64,000 bases of DNA from Mycobacteroides chelonae (GTDB lineage Bacteria; Actinomycetota; Actinomycetes; Mycobacteriales; Mycobacteriaceae): positions 1 to 64,000 of the forward strand of contig JACHLF010000004.1 of the NCBI GenBank assembly GCA_014204435.1, read 5' to 3'. This document shows, piece after piece, positions 55,897 to 64,000 of the stretch. The notes beneath the pieces are model-generated. The model was not told the DNA's origin. It searched no databases and saw only the letters and a list, made by a program, of their open reading frames with translations. The position numbers and the translations under genes were made by a program. Within the stretch, counting starts at the first letter, position 1; every line of letters begins with the position of its first letter.

Positions 55897-57219
55897 ATGC
55901 CGCAGGAACTCACCGCCGAACAGGCCACCGCCCGGTTGCGCCCCGTCGACACACTGGGAATCCCGCTGGGTCCCGGCCAGCCTCCGGCCTTCCTGCGCGC
56001 GCTCGGCGTACGCAAGGACTGGACGGATCTGCGGGTGTACGGCGCGCTGCTGGCGGTGGGCACCGAGCTGTTCTCCCGGTCGGGGGTTCACTACCTGTCG
56101 GGGTTCTTCGGTCCGCTCGAGCGTGCACTGCGGGACATGGGGGCCGATATCGAGTTCGCGGCGGCGGACTTCCGCCGGTTCGGGCCGCTGCTTGAGCGCC
56201 AGTCGCCTCGGGTGATGACGACCGTCGCGACGCCGCCCGACGTCGACGGCTGGTGCTCTCTGTCGCTGCATGCCGGCGGGACGATCGGTGAATTGCGCCG
56301 CGCGGGAGCCGATCCGGACCGACTGCTCATTGTCGAAGTCTCGCAGGGATATCCGCGCACCTTCGGCGTCGGGGCGCAGCATCGCCACGCACTGCACGTC
56401 GACGAAATCGACATCCTGGTGCGCTCAACGGACGCGCCGCTCGCATTGCCTGGGGGCGATGCGGCACCGTCGGATGTCGATCGCGCCATCGCCCAGCACG
56501 CCGTGGCTTTCATCGGTCCGGGGGCCACGTTGCAAACCGGAATCGGGGCAATTCCCAACCAGATTGCGGCGTTGCTGGCGGAGGGGGACGGCGGCGGCTA
56601 CGGGCTGCATAGCGAGATGTTCACCGACGGCTGCATGCAACTGCATCGCGCAGGCAAGGTCACCAACACCGGCAAGGGACAGTACGACGGCGTGAGCGTG
56701 ACGACCTTTGCCTTCGGATCGCCACGGCTTTACCAGTGGCTCGACGGCAATACCGATGTCGCGTTCCTACCGGTGGAGATTGTCAACGCGCCCGAGGTGA
56801 TCGGAGCCAACAACGACATGATCTCGATCAACGGCGCGCTCTCGATCGACATCCAGGGACAGGTTGTCGCCGACACCATCAACGCAGGACAGTTCAGCGG
56901 AATCGGTGGTGCCGAGGATTTCGTCGCCGGGGCCGGGCTGGAACTGTCGGATCGTTCTCTGATCTGCCTGCCCTCGACCTTCGAAAAGGACGGCGTGCTG
57001 CAGTCGCGCATCGTGCCGTGGTTCGGTCCGGGTGCGGTGATTACCACGCCGCGTCACCAGGTCGATGTGATCATCACCGAGTACGGTGCCGCGGAGCTCG
57101 AAGGCGCAACGGTCCGGGAGCGCGGGGAGGCGCTGGCGGCAATCGCCCACCCGCAGTTCCGCGATGACCTGCTGGCGGCCGCCAAGCGTGCTGCGAACGG
57201 CCGCTCGCCCGTCAGTTGA
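55897..57219 (+). CDS. Acetyl-CoA hydrolase/transferase family protein
   Basis: 440 aa. N-terminal and C-terminal CoA-transferase domains with GIGAIPNQIAALL, the catalytic Glu in LHSEMFTDG (near 247), GGAEDFVAGA and VITEYGAAELEG. It may hydrolyse acetyl-CoA or move CoA between acids such as acetate and 4-hydroxybutyrate. The ATG at 55897 lies at the truncated end of the monooxygenase remnant, so its promoter context is new or lies within that remnant. Confidence 0.88.
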   Translation: MPQELTAEQATARLRPVDTLGIPLGPGQPPAFLRALGVRKDWTDLRVYGALLAVGTELFSRSGVHYLSGFFGPLERALRDMGADIEFAAADFRRFGPLLERQSPRVMTTVATPPDVDGWCSLSLHAGGTIGELRRAGADPDRLLIVEVSQGYPRTFGVGAQHRHALHVDEIDILVRSTDAPLALPGGDAAPSDVDRAIAQHAVAFIGPGATLQTGIGAIPNQIAALLAEGDGGGYGLHSEMFTDGCMQLHRAGKVTNTGKGQYDGVSVTTFAFGSPRLYQWLDGNTDVAFLPVEIVNAPEVIGANNDMISINGALSIDIQGQVVADTINAGQFSGIGGAEDFVAGAGLELSDRSLICLPSTFEKDGVLQSRIVPWFGPGAVITTPRHQVDVIITEYGAAELEGATVRERGEALAAIAHPQFRDDLLAAAKRAANGRSPVS

Positions 57220-57229
57220 GCCTGGACCC

Positions 57230-57886
57230 TCAGCCCTGCTCTACGGTGTTGTTGTTACCCGACTTGCTGACATCGGGCTCCCCGGAGTGATATGTGACCC
57301 GGTTGTCGTAGCCGGAGACGCCGATCCTCACCGTGGTTTCCACGGTGACCGCGTTCTCGACGCCGGATACCGTGAGGGTGTCGCAATTACCCAGTATCTC
57401 AACGGTATTGGACACTCCGCTGACGTTGACCGAGCATTCGTCGCAGTAGACCGCCACCTGCTTATGGGTACCGGAGACGCTGAAGGCCGAGCCGGGGGGC
57501 ACGAATGAGGGGCCGGGGGCCACGGTGGTCGACGGGGTCGCCCGGGTCCGCGTCGGAATCTTCACGACGGTCGATTTGGCCGGCCGGGTGGTCATCGGCT
57601 CCGAAATCGTTGGGACATCCTGCGGGAGTGTGGGTTTGGCGAGATAGAAGACGAACCCGGCGACCCCCGCCGTGACGAGTGCGAAGAAAACGATGAATCG
57701 TCGGCGGTACTTGCGGACAGGCGAGCCTGGTACCGGTGCCGTCGTGCCGTACACCGGCGGTGGATACGGGCTCTGGCCGGGGACGCCCAGCTCTGACGTC
57801 CGGGCTCGCTCGCTCAGTGAGCGTTCCAGCTCCCGGATTCTGGCTTCGGGGTCACCATCCGGCTCCACTGACCGATGGTCGCACAC
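57230..57886 (-). CDS. Single-pass membrane protein with DUF3060-type C-terminus
   Basis: 218 aa from GTG 57886. The N-terminal motif EARIRELERSLSERARTSEL is common to mycobacterial membrane proteins. A helix follows (FIVFFALVTAGVAGFVFYLA), then a Thr/Pro linker and an extracellular domain of Val/Asn/Gly strands (VNVSGVSNTVEILGNC, DTLTVSGVENAVTVE) typical of DUF3060. Two Cys pairs may form disulfides. Function unknown. It is convergent with the acetyl-CoA hydrolase, 10 bases apart. Confidence 0.78.
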   Translation of the reverse strand: MCDHRSVEPDGDPEARIRELERSLSERARTSELGVPGQSPYPPPVYGTTAPVPGSPVRKYRRRFIVFFALVTAGVAGFVFYLAKPTLPQDVPTISEPMTTRPAKSTVVKIPTRTRATPSTTVAPGPSFVPPGSAFSVSGTHKQVAVYCDECSVNVSGVSNTVEILGNCDTLTVSGVENAVTVETTVRIGVSGYDNRVTYHSGEPDVSKSGNNNTVEQG

Positions 57887-57915
57887 CGGTACCCCTGCGG
57901 CGATAGCCTTCGCAC

Positions 57916-58156
57916 ATGAATGATGCGGGGGATCGGCCAGCCAGCGTGCGCTGCACACAATGCGGCACCGAGGGGTGCAGAGATCGGATTTCTCAACGAC
58001 AGCGGTCAGTACGCCGCCGGGCATGTTCGGTGGATGCAAGGCCCGCTCAAGATCGGCTTCTTCGGTGCGAAAGGTAGTGGTGGCCTTCGCGCCATCGAGG
58101 CGTGGCGATGCCCGAAGTGTGGGCATCTGGAGCTGTTCGCGGGTAAATGGTTGTAG
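57916..58156 (+). pseudogene. Small zinc-ribbon protein, frameshifted
   Basis: From ATG 57916 the frame gives DRPASVRCTQCGTEG, then would run into nonsense. In the frame one base later the sequence continues AEIGFLNDSGQYAAGHVRW and RCPKCGHLELFAGKWL. Joined, the two CxxC pairs make a complete zinc ribbon of about 79 aa, a form common in mycobacteria. One extra base near 57978 explains the break; a sequencing error is an alternative. Confidence 0.65.
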
Positions 58157-58167
58157 CGTTTCGGCCA

Positions 58168-58554
58168 TGGGGTCCAGGGGAATTGTCGCCGCCGTGCCGC
58201 AGCTGTTCGTCACCGATCTGGAACGCGCCATCGCCTCTACGTCGACAAGCTCGGTTTCGAAGTCGCCTTCACTTACGCGAGCCCGCCTTCTACGGTCGGG
58301 TGCGTCGCGGCGGGGCCAGTCTAAATCTGTGCAAGGTCACCGGTGCGGTATTCGACGGCAATTTCCGTGCCACGAAACATGATCCGTTTGCCGCGACCCT
58401 CACCGCGTGCAAGCTGGGTCCGCTGCACGATGAGTATCGGGCCGCGGGTGCGGACTTCCATCTACCGCTACAGTCCGAGGAGTGGGCAAGCGTCACCTTC
58501 ATCGTGCGGGACCCCGACGGCAATCTGATCCTGTTCTCGGGTGCAGAGGCCTGA
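58168..58554 (+). pseudogene. VOC/glyoxalase-type protein, two frameshifts
   Basis: From ATG 58168 the frame gives GIVAAVPQLFVTDLERAIA, changes frame to YVDKLGFEVAFTY, and changes again to EPAFYGRVRRGGASLNLCKV through RDPDGNLILFSGAEA. This is one vicinal-oxygen-chelate domain interrupted by two single-base losses near 58236 and 58277. Metal ligands would include the His/Glu positions of such folds. Functional only if the frameshifts are errors. Confidence 0.7.
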
Positions 58555-58589
58555 AGAAAGCCTCGCCGTCAGAGCCGTAGGAGACCACA

Positions 58590-58973
58590 ATGGGCGGCAT
58601 GCAATTGCCAAACTCGTTCGAAGGGCTCTCGACGGACGACAGTAAGTCCGTCGTCTACGGCGAGCCGTACACGACGGCAGACGGAACCATGGTCATCACT
58701 GTCGCCAAGGTACGCAGCCGGGGCCGCGGTCCGGAAGGTGAACCGCTGGAAACACTCGCCAGACCGTTGGGTGTGTTCGTCGTCAAAGACGGGGACGTCC
58801 AATGGTGCGCGGCCTTCAACGCCGATCGGGCATCGACGTTGGGCATAGCCACCGGCCTGGTCGCGGCGGTGTTGGGACTGGTGGCCATCATCCGTCGGCC
58901 ACCATGGCCCGATCTCACGCTGCCGGGTTGGTCGCCCGCGGAGAATCCACAGCGGGGCCGCCGCGGGCGCTAA
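58590..58973 (+). CDS. Small membrane-anchored protein with GerW/YtfJ-like domain
   Basis: 127 aa. VVYGEPYTTADGTMVITVAK and LARPLGVFVVKDGDVQWCAA resemble GerW (sporulation protein YtfJ) domains, which are also found in non-sporulating actinobacteria. A C-terminal helix (LGIATGLVAAVLGLVAII) anchors it to the membrane. Function unknown. Confidence 0.7.
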   Translation: MGGMQLPNSFEGLSTDDSKSVVYGEPYTTADGTMVITVAKVRSRGRGPEGEPLETLARPLGVFVVKDGDVQWCAAFNADRASTLGIATGLVAAVLGLVAIIRRPPWPDLTLPGWSPAENPQRGRRGR

Positions 58974-59089
58974 CTACTCAGTGTGCCGGCAGCAGCCCGT
59001 CCCTCGAGAATTCGCCGAACGCATACCGCATACACGCAAATGGCTCTAAGTATCTGCGCCAGGTATGCGCTCGGCGATAAAAGGAACGG

Positions 59090-59566
59090 TCAGGAAGCCG
59101 GCGTCAGCTCGCAGACGTAGTCGCCGACGTCGATGTGCACCTCGGCCGCCTCCGGCACTGTGGGCGTGGGCACGACGTTGAGCTGGAACTGCTCGCGACC
59201 GAAGTCGTCGGTGGTTCCGGGCCATTGCTCCTGCAGGATGTCGCTGATCAGACCGGCCACGGCGGGCTCGGCGATGCGGTAGGTTTCGGCCTGGCAGAAC
59301 TTGGAGTACACCTCGGTGACGCGGATACGCGCCTTCTCGATGGGCAATGTGCCCAGGTCCTCGCCGGTTTCGGGGTCGCGCACGGCGGTCCCGGTGGCGC
59401 CGATGACCGAGAAGATCATCCCGACCTCGACACCGGCGTCATCGCCCTTGTTGACCAGCACCGAGTAGCGGTCGACGATATCGGCGACTTTCCCGATGAT
59501 CGGGTCTACGGGCTCGGGCTCCTGCTCACCAGCCGATTGCCCCACTGGCGTCGTCTCTTCAGGCAT
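59090..59566 (-). CDS. Conserved hypothetical protein, beta-rich
   Basis: 158 aa from ATG 59566. DPIIGKVADIVDRYSVLVNK, GVEVGMIFSVIGATG and KARIRVTEVYSKFCQAETYR suggest a small beta-barrel (FlgT-C/cell-surface-like) fold, but I cannot assign a function. No signal peptide. Its start overlaps the upstream gene's stop by eight bases, so the pair is cotranscribed. Confidence 0.7.
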   Translation of the reverse strand: MPEETTPVGQSAGEQEPEPVDPIIGKVADIVDRYSVLVNKGDDAGVEVGMIFSVIGATGTAVRDPETGEDLGTLPIEKARIRVTEVYSKFCQAETYRIAEPAVAGLISDILQEQWPGTTDDFGREQFQLNVVPTPTVPEAAEVHIDVGDYVCELTPAS

Positions 59567-60146
59567 TGCCCACGCCGACGGTGTAGTTGTTCGGGCGTGC
59601 CGCGGACTCGATCTTTTGCCGCTCGGGCTGTCCGGCGTTCTCCGCCGTGGAGAAATCGGTCTTGGCCTTGGACACCGCCGTGCTCGACACATTCTCGGAC
59701 TCGCGCAGGGCCTGGAAGGCGTGGCGCAAAGTCAGACGGCTGATCGTCAGCGCGAGGTTGAGGGCGCTGGAGGCAGACTGCTTGTTGCCTTCGTTGAGAT
59801 CGTTCGAGGCGGTCGCCAGGTGCTTGTCCACGTCCATCATGCCCTGCAGCGTCACCATCGTCGCGTAAGCAGACTGCCCGACGTTGCGGTCAAGCTTGTT
59901 GCTCTGCTGAATGCGGTGATAGAGATCGGCAATCAAGATTCCGGCGACGAGTGCCAGCAGTGGCGTGACGATCCCCTGTACGAATCGTGCGAGTTCGGCA
60001 TCGCTTGCCGTGAAGCCGACAACCGCTGCGACGATCGTTGCGACAATCGCCGCTCCGACGATCGTCCAATGAACCAGCGTGGGCTTCGGGGGAAGCTGAT
60101 CTGAATTTGCCAACGTCGTTACCGTCCGTTCGGTGAGTGGACACAT
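59559..60146 (-). CDS. Two-helix membrane protein of unknown function
   Basis: About 195 aa from ATG 60146 (starts between 60212 and 60100 are possible). Two adjacent helices (TIVGAAIVATIVAAVVGFTA and GIVTPLLALVAGILIADLYH) are followed by a long helical cytoplasmic or external region (KSASSALNLALTIS-like, Ala/Ser-rich). It pairs with the 158-aa protein downstream. I do not recognise the family. Confidence 0.65.
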   Translation of the reverse strand: MCPLTERTVTTLANSDQLPPKPTLVHWTIVGAAIVATIVAAVVGFTASDAELARFVQGIVTPLLALVAGILIADLYHRIQQSNKLDRNVGQSAYATMVTLQGMMDVDKHLATASNDLNEGNKQSASSALNLALTISRLTLRHAFQALRESENVSSTAVSKAKTDFSTAENAGQPERQKIESAARPNNYTVGVGNA

Positions 60147-60307
60147 TCTCTGCATCCGTGACCCCATGAGCACTGACCGCAGCATGCTAACACCGCGCAC
60201 GGATTCATCCAAGGTCAGGTTACGCGCAGCACTCTATGTTTGCTAAGTGGGTTTGCTGGAGGTTGTGAACAGGGTGGACCTACCGAATTGTGTTTAATCG
60301 CAAAGGA

Positions 60308-60760
60308 TTATCCGCACTGCTGCTCGGCTGCGGCGTTTGTCGCCACGATCACCGCGGCTTGCCGGTCCGCGGTCAGCTCGTGCCAGGTCTTGTGAAAAGT
60401 CCCGGGACCGACGTTGCCGGTGCTCTGGATGGATTGCAGGTATCCCTCTACGAGCTGGGCGGGGCCGTCTTCCTTGCCAGTCATCCAGTCAGCCGCCGCA
60501 CGGCACGCCTGGTAGTACTCCTCTTCCAAAGAACTGGGTGCGGCGTCTACGGACGTTGTGACGCCCGCGGGGGACAGTCCGGAGCCGGAGTCGGAGGCGG
60601 GAGGTTGCGCGGCGGGCGCCGCGAGTGTGGTGGTGGCGTTGGAGACCGCTCTCGGGGCCGCCTTGTCCGCGTTGTCGTCGGACTTCAACGTGCACGCCGC
60701 GCCGATCAACGGGACGCAGAGGGCCATCAGGGTCGCGGCGATGCGCGTTTGGGCGGTCAC
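60308..60760 (-). CDS. lpqV: LpqV-like lipoprotein
   Basis: 150 aa from GTG 60760. The signal peptide ends with lipobox IGAAC. A Ser/Ala/Pro linker precedes a conserved domain: LSPAGVTTSVDAAPSS, EEEYYQACRAAADWM and RQAAVIVATNAAAEQQCG, as in Rv1064c (LpqV). Its two domain Cys probably pair. Function unknown. Confidence 0.88.
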   Translation of the reverse strand: MTAQTRIAATLMALCVPLIGAACTLKSDDNADKAAPRAVSNATTTLAAPAAQPPASDSGSGLSPAGVTTSVDAAPSSLEEEYYQACRAAADWMTGKEDGPAQLVEGYLQSIQSTGNVGPGTFHKTWHELTADRQAAVIVATNAAAEQQCG

Positions 60761-60940
60761 CACTCCAAAGTAGCAAGTGCCTACCAGCGGCAACATTTAC
60801 TCAGTCAGAGCTTTTGCGCGGCGGGGAAAATCGCTGGAAAACGCCGGTACCATTTCACCTGTGATGGGACACAGGGGTTTTCCGGGGTGTTGTCGCGGGT
60901 AGCCGCGACCATCCCTGCCCCTGCCATTGATTGAGCCTTC

Positions 60941-61501
60941 ATGACCACTGCATCTGTCCTGGATCTGCGCCGCCATTCCTCCGCCGGATCCGCGCCCACC
61001 CGACTGCGGCTTGCGGACCTGCTCCGGATCACCGATGAGGGTGCCGACGACGCCCTGCACGGCCGTTTCGACCACCTGCGGCCCGCCGGGGGCCTGCCCG
61101 TCGACGAGCGCTGGGCCACCCGCATCCACGCCGACGACGAACTCGACGTCTGGCTGATCAGCTGGGTCCCCGATAAGTCCACCGAATTGCACGACCATTG
61201 CGGATCGTTGGGTGCGCTGACCGTGCTCAGCGGGTCGCTACACGAATATCGCTGGGATGGAAGCCAACTGGTGCGCCGTCGGCTCGATGCGGGCGATCAG
61301 GCTGGGTTCCCACTGGGTTGGGTGCACGACGTGATGCGCGCGCCGGAGGCCCCCATACGCGTCTCGACCGGCCCGACGCTCAGCGTGCACGCCTACTCGC
61401 CGCCGCTCACCGCGATGTCGTACTACGAAGTGACCCAGGCCAACACGGTGCGGCGTAGCCGCACCATCCTCACCGACGAGCCCGAGGGGCCCGCGGCATG
61501 A
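60941..61501 (+). CDS. Cysteine dioxygenase family protein
   Basis: 186 aa cupin. Fe ligands H84 and H86 in ELHDHCGSLG and H129 in GWVHDVM match the three-His site of type I cysteine dioxygenase, with a Cys beside the first pair. It would oxidise cysteine to cysteine sulfinate. Its stop overlaps the next gene (ATGA 61498-61501), a rhodanese-like protein, so sulfur handling is shared. Same order as Rv1065-Rv1066. Confidence 0.88.
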   Translation: MTTASVLDLRRHSSAGSAPTRLRLADLLRITDEGADDALHGRFDHLRPAGGLPVDERWATRIHADDELDVWLISWVPDKSTELHDHCGSLGALTVLSGSLHEYRWDGSQLVRRRLDAGDQAGFPLGWVHDVMRAPEAPIRVSTGPTLSVHAYSPPLTAMSYYEVTQANTVRRSRTILTDEPEGPAA

Positions 61502-61878
61502 CGATCCACGACCTACTGGCCACGGCGCGCGGTCGCCTGCGGCGTCTGCCCGCCGATGAGGTGCCGACGGCGCTGGGCCGCGGCGCGTTTCTGGTCGACA
61601 TTCGCCCCGCCGCGCAACGTGCCGAAGAGGGCGCGGTGGTCGGCCGAATAGCGGAAGCCCTCGTCATCGAGCGCAATGTGCTGGAATGGCGCCTGGACCC
61701 GGAAAGCGACGCCCGAATCCCGCAGGCGGGCAATCACGACGTGGAATGGGTCATCCTGTGCCAGGAGGGCTACACCTCCAGCCTGGCCGCCGCCTCACTG
61801 CAGGAGATCGGCCTGTACCGCGCTACCGACGTCATCGGTGGGTACAAGGCGCTCAAGGACAAGGGCATCCTGATCTAG
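61498..61878 (+). CDS. Rhodanese-like sulfurtransferase
   Basis: 126 aa single rhodanese domain. FLVDIRPAAQRAEEGAVVG and the active loop with Cys88 in VILCQEGYTSSLAA are clear, and IGGYKALKDKG ends the fold. Coupled by an ATGA overlap to the cysteine dioxygenase gene. Confidence 0.9.
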   Translation: MTIHDLLATARGRLRRLPADEVPTALGRGAFLVDIRPAAQRAEEGAVVGRIAEALVIERNVLEWRLDPESDARIPQAGNHDVEWVILCQEGYTSSLAAASLQEIGLYRATDVIGGYKALKDKGILI

Positions 61879-61970
61879 CTCCCTGCCGTGGGTCCTTGGC
61901 ATGCCATTCGGATAGCGCCGCGCAGGCACGTGTACGGGCACCAACGGTGTGCGGTCAGGGTCGCCCGGCT

Positions 61971-62468
61971 CTAGCCGAAGTCCCCCGCGTCACGGCGCAG
62001 ATGAGTCAGTACCGACACCAGCGTGCGGGTGCGTGATGGCGAGAGTCCGATCTGTGCGAACACCTTGGCGTTCAGATCGGTGGTCGCCACCGCACCGAGA
62101 TCGCGCCCGGCGTCGGTGATCTCGACCAGCGTGCCGCGACCGTCGGCAGGGTTGGGCACCCGGCGCACCAGCCCCGCCTCCTCCAGGCGATCCACCGTGT
62201 TGGTCACCGAGGTGGGGTGGACCTGAAGGCGTGCACTGGCTTTGGCCATCGGCATGGAGCCCGATCGGCTGAAGGACAGCAGCATCAACATCTCGTACCG
62301 GGAGAAGGTCAGACCATGTGGGCGCAATACATCCTCGACACGCGCCAGCATGATCTGGTGGGCCCGCATCACCGACGTGACGGCGGCCATCCCGTCGGCG
62401 ACATCACCCCAGCCGTTTTCCACCCAGTGGCGATGGGCATCGTCGACGGGATCGAACGGCAGGGTCAT
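61971..62468 (-). CDS. MarR family transcriptional regulator
   Basis: 165 aa winged helix protein. LTFSRYEMLMLLSFSRSGSM, SARLQVHPTSVTNTVDRLEE and the wing VRRVPNPADGRGTLVEIT are typical. It lies four bases after echA8 on the same strand, so it probably belongs to that operon and may sense a fatty or aromatic acyl compound. Confidence 0.9.
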   Translation of the reverse strand: MTLPFDPVDDAHRHWVENGWGDVADGMAAVTSVMRAHQIMLARVEDVLRPHGLTFSRYEMLMLLSFSRSGSMPMAKASARLQVHPTSVTNTVDRLEEAGLVRRVPNPADGRGTLVEITDAGRDLGAVATTDLNAKVFAQIGLSPSRTRTLVSVLTHLRRDAGDFG

Positions 62469-62472
62469 GGGC

Positions 62473-63246
62473 TCAGCGGTGAATGAAGTTGGCGGGGCGC
62501 TTCTCGACGAAGGCGGCCATACCCTCGGACTGGTCAGCGGTGCCGAACGCCGAGTGGAAGATCCTGCGCTCGAACAGCAATCCCTCGGCCAGGCTGGACT
62601 CGAAGGCGCGATTGACGGCTTCCTTGGCCATCATCGAGGCCGACAGCGACATCTCGGAGATGGTCTTGGCGATGGCCTTGGCCTCGTCGAGCAGGCTTTC
62701 GGTGGCGACCACCCGCGAGACCAGGCCACTGCGCTCCGCCTCGGCGGCGTCCATGTTGCGGCCGGTGAGGATCATATCCATGGCCTTTGCCTTGCCGATG
62801 GCGCGGGTGAGCCGCTGAGACCCGCCCATGCCCGGCAGCACGCCCAGCTTGATCTCGGGCTGCCCGAACTTGGCGTTGTCGGCGGCGATGATCAGGTCGC
62901 ACATCATGGCCAGCTCGCAGCCGCCGCCGAGGGCGTATCCGCTCACCGCGGCGATCGTCGGTGTGCGCACGGCGCCCAGCCTGCCCCAGGTAGCGAAGAA
63001 GTCGGATCCGAACATGTCGCTGAACGACTGCTCGGACATCTCCTTGATATCCGCGCCCGCGGCGAATGCCTTTTCGCTACCGGTGATGATGATCGCGCCG
63101 ACGCCGTGGTCGGCATCGAATTCGGCTGCGGCGGTGGTCACCTCGTGCATCACCTGCGAGTTCAGCGCGTTGAGCGCCTTGGGCCGGTTCAGGGTGATGA
63201 CGGCGACGCGGTCGATGCGCTCGGTGAGGATGGTTTCGAAGGTCAT
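62473..63246 (-). CDS. echA8: Enoyl-CoA hydratase
   Basis: 257 aa crotonase. The acyl-CoA oxyanion hole is in [12 protein letters not shown] and [13 protein letters not shown]. The catalytic Glu pair is in GCELAMM and [15 protein letters not shown]. It hydrates enoyl-CoA in beta-oxidation and corresponds to Rv1070c (echA8). The ATG overlaps the mmsB stop by four bases. Confidence 0.94.
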   Translation of the reverse strand: MTFETILTERIDRVAVITLNRPKALNALNSQVMHEVTTAAAEFDADHGVGAIIITGSEKAFAAGADIKEMSEQSFSDMFGSDFFATWGRLGAVRTPTIAAVSGYALGGGCELAMMCDLIIAADNAKFGQPEIKLGVLPGMGGSQRLTRAIGKAKAMDMILTGRNMDAAEAERSGLVSRVVATESLLDEAKAIAKTISEMSLSASMMAKEAVNRAFESSLAEGLLFERRIFHSAFGTADQSEGMAAFVEKRPANFIHR

Positions 63247-64000
63247 GACGCTCCTTGGATTCGCGAGAAGATCGCCGAGAAGTCTAGGCCGGAGCCTCCG
63301 GTGGAATTGAAGTCGTCGTAGATGTGCGCGGCGGCCAGGCCCAAATGGGCGTTAACTCCGTTGGCGCGCACCGCATTGGCGGCCAGCCCGAGGTCCTTGG
63401 CCATCAGTGCGACGGCGAAGCCCGGCGTGTAGTCCCGGTTGGCGGGGCTGGTGGGCACCGGTCCGGGCACGGGACAGTTCGACGTGAGTGCCCAACACTG
63501 ACCCGAGGCATTGGCCGCGACATCGAACAGGGCCTGATGAGACAGGCCGAGCTTCTCACCCAGCACGAAGGCCTCGCTGATCGCGATCATCGATACGCCC
63601 AGGATCATGTTGTTACAGATTTTCGCGGCCTGCCCCACACCGGGACCGCCGCAGTGCACCACGCGCTTGCCCATGACCTCCAGAATCGGCTCAGCGGCGG
63701 CGAATACGGCGTCGTCGGCACCCACCATGAACGTCAGGGTGGCCGCGGTGGCGCCGGGTACACCGCCGGACACCGGGGCATCGGCGAAGCGGTGCCCGGC
63801 CGTAGTGGCCGCCTCGTGCGCGGCGCGCGCATCGGCCACGTCGACGGTGGAGGAGTCGATGAACAGTGTGCCCGGACGCGCCGCGGGCAACAGATCCTGA
63901 TAGGCCGCCAGCACATGCTCACCCTTGGGCAGCATGGTGATCACCACATCGGCCGTGGCGGCGGCCGCCGCACCGGACTCCGCCACGGGCACCCCCGCCT
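63243..64000 (-). CDS. mmsB: 3-hydroxyisobutyrate dehydrogenase, C-terminal part (runs off right edge)
   Basis: 252 codons are present; the N-terminal Rossmann start lies outside. [17 protein letters not shown], the substrate motif [13 protein letters not shown] and the catalytic Lys in [12 protein letters not shown] identify MmsB of valine breakdown. It continues ATG-overlapped into echA8. The frame is still open at base 64000 (A-G-V-P-V-A-E-S). Confidence 0.92.
   Translation of the reverse strand, partial: AGVPVAESGAAAAATADVVITMLPKGEHVLAAYQDLLPAARPGTLFIDSSTVDVADARAAHEAATTAGHRFADAPVSGGVPGATAATLTFMVGADDAVFAAAEPILEVMGKRVVHCGGPGVGQAAKICNNMILGVSMIAISEAFVLGEKLGLSHQALFDVAANASGQCWALTSNCPVPGPVPTSPANRDYTPGFAVALMAKDLGLAANAVRANGVNAHLGLAAAHIYDDFNSTGGSGLDFSAIFSRIQGAS

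Overview
The window is high-GC mycobacterial chromosome, most likely Mycobacteroides abscessus or a close relative in the abscessus-chelonae group. The backbone follows the M. tuberculosis Rv1011-Rv1026 order (ispE, pks16-like FAAL, pth, rplY, lpqT, prsA, glmU, tRNA-Gln, TetR, mfd, mazG, lpqU, eno, ftsB, DUF501, ppx). At the right end it follows Rv1064c-Rv1070c (lpqV, cysteine dioxygenase, rhodanese, echA8). MmpS/MmpL genes, lpq lipoproteins, leaderless or GTG starts and type VII secretion (T7SS) substrates all fit this genus. The gene at 37588-38805 matches the family that NCBI names after M. abscessus MAB_1171c. Assignments rest on reading the sequence and on remembered families; no search was run.

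Layout. 1-4.0 kb: the start of an mmpS (left edge, minus), a divergent TetR gene with a long operator palindrome, and an orphan mmpL. 4.2-16.7 kb: conserved housekeeping genes, interrupted by a flavin amine oxidase, fabH, a short-chain dehydrogenase and a decayed MFS gene. 16.7-18.5 kb: a tandem array of six full or broken copies of one small secreted-protein family. 18.5-24.7 kb: a second lysA, mfd and mazG. 24.7-31.4 kb: two complete EfeUOB-type iron uptake systems facing each other, each with an IdeR-like box. 31.5-35.7 kb: lpqU-eno-ftsB-DUF501-ppx. 35.8-41.7 kb: alpha/beta hydrolase and TauE-type exporter convergent with an EspR-like XRE regulator, an ImmA-like protease and the MAB_1171c-family membrane protein, followed by a fatty acyl-AMP ligase.

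42.0-52.0 kb is an accessory island at a tRNA-Leu gene. The 3' end of the tRNA occurs three times (42071, 46806, 52002), bounding two elements integrated in tandem, each with a frameshifted tyrosine integrase next to its left att site. Element 1 holds an HK97-type capsid remnant and a T7SS cassette: EspC-like protein, WXG-type toxin-like protein, and two near-identical 88-aa proteins on either side. Element 2 holds a secreted amidase, two lipoproteins and a four-repeat Myb-like protein. Beyond the last att site come an IS3-type remnant and a second T7SS cassette (EspC-like, TNT-domain toxin, Imm63-like immunity protein). 55.2-64 kb: a broken FAD monooxygenase, acetyl-CoA hydrolase, small membrane proteins, two frameshifted small genes, lpqV, sulfur metabolism genes, MarR, echA8 and a partial mmsB.

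The strongest candidates for something undescribed are (a) the duplicated-immunity T7SS cassette in element 1; (b) the XRE-ImmA-MAB_1171c locus, whose upstream 15-bp inverted repeat recurs (13 of 15 bases) upstream of the convergent hydrolase-exporter operon; and (c) the tandem secreted-protein array at 16.7-18.5 kb.
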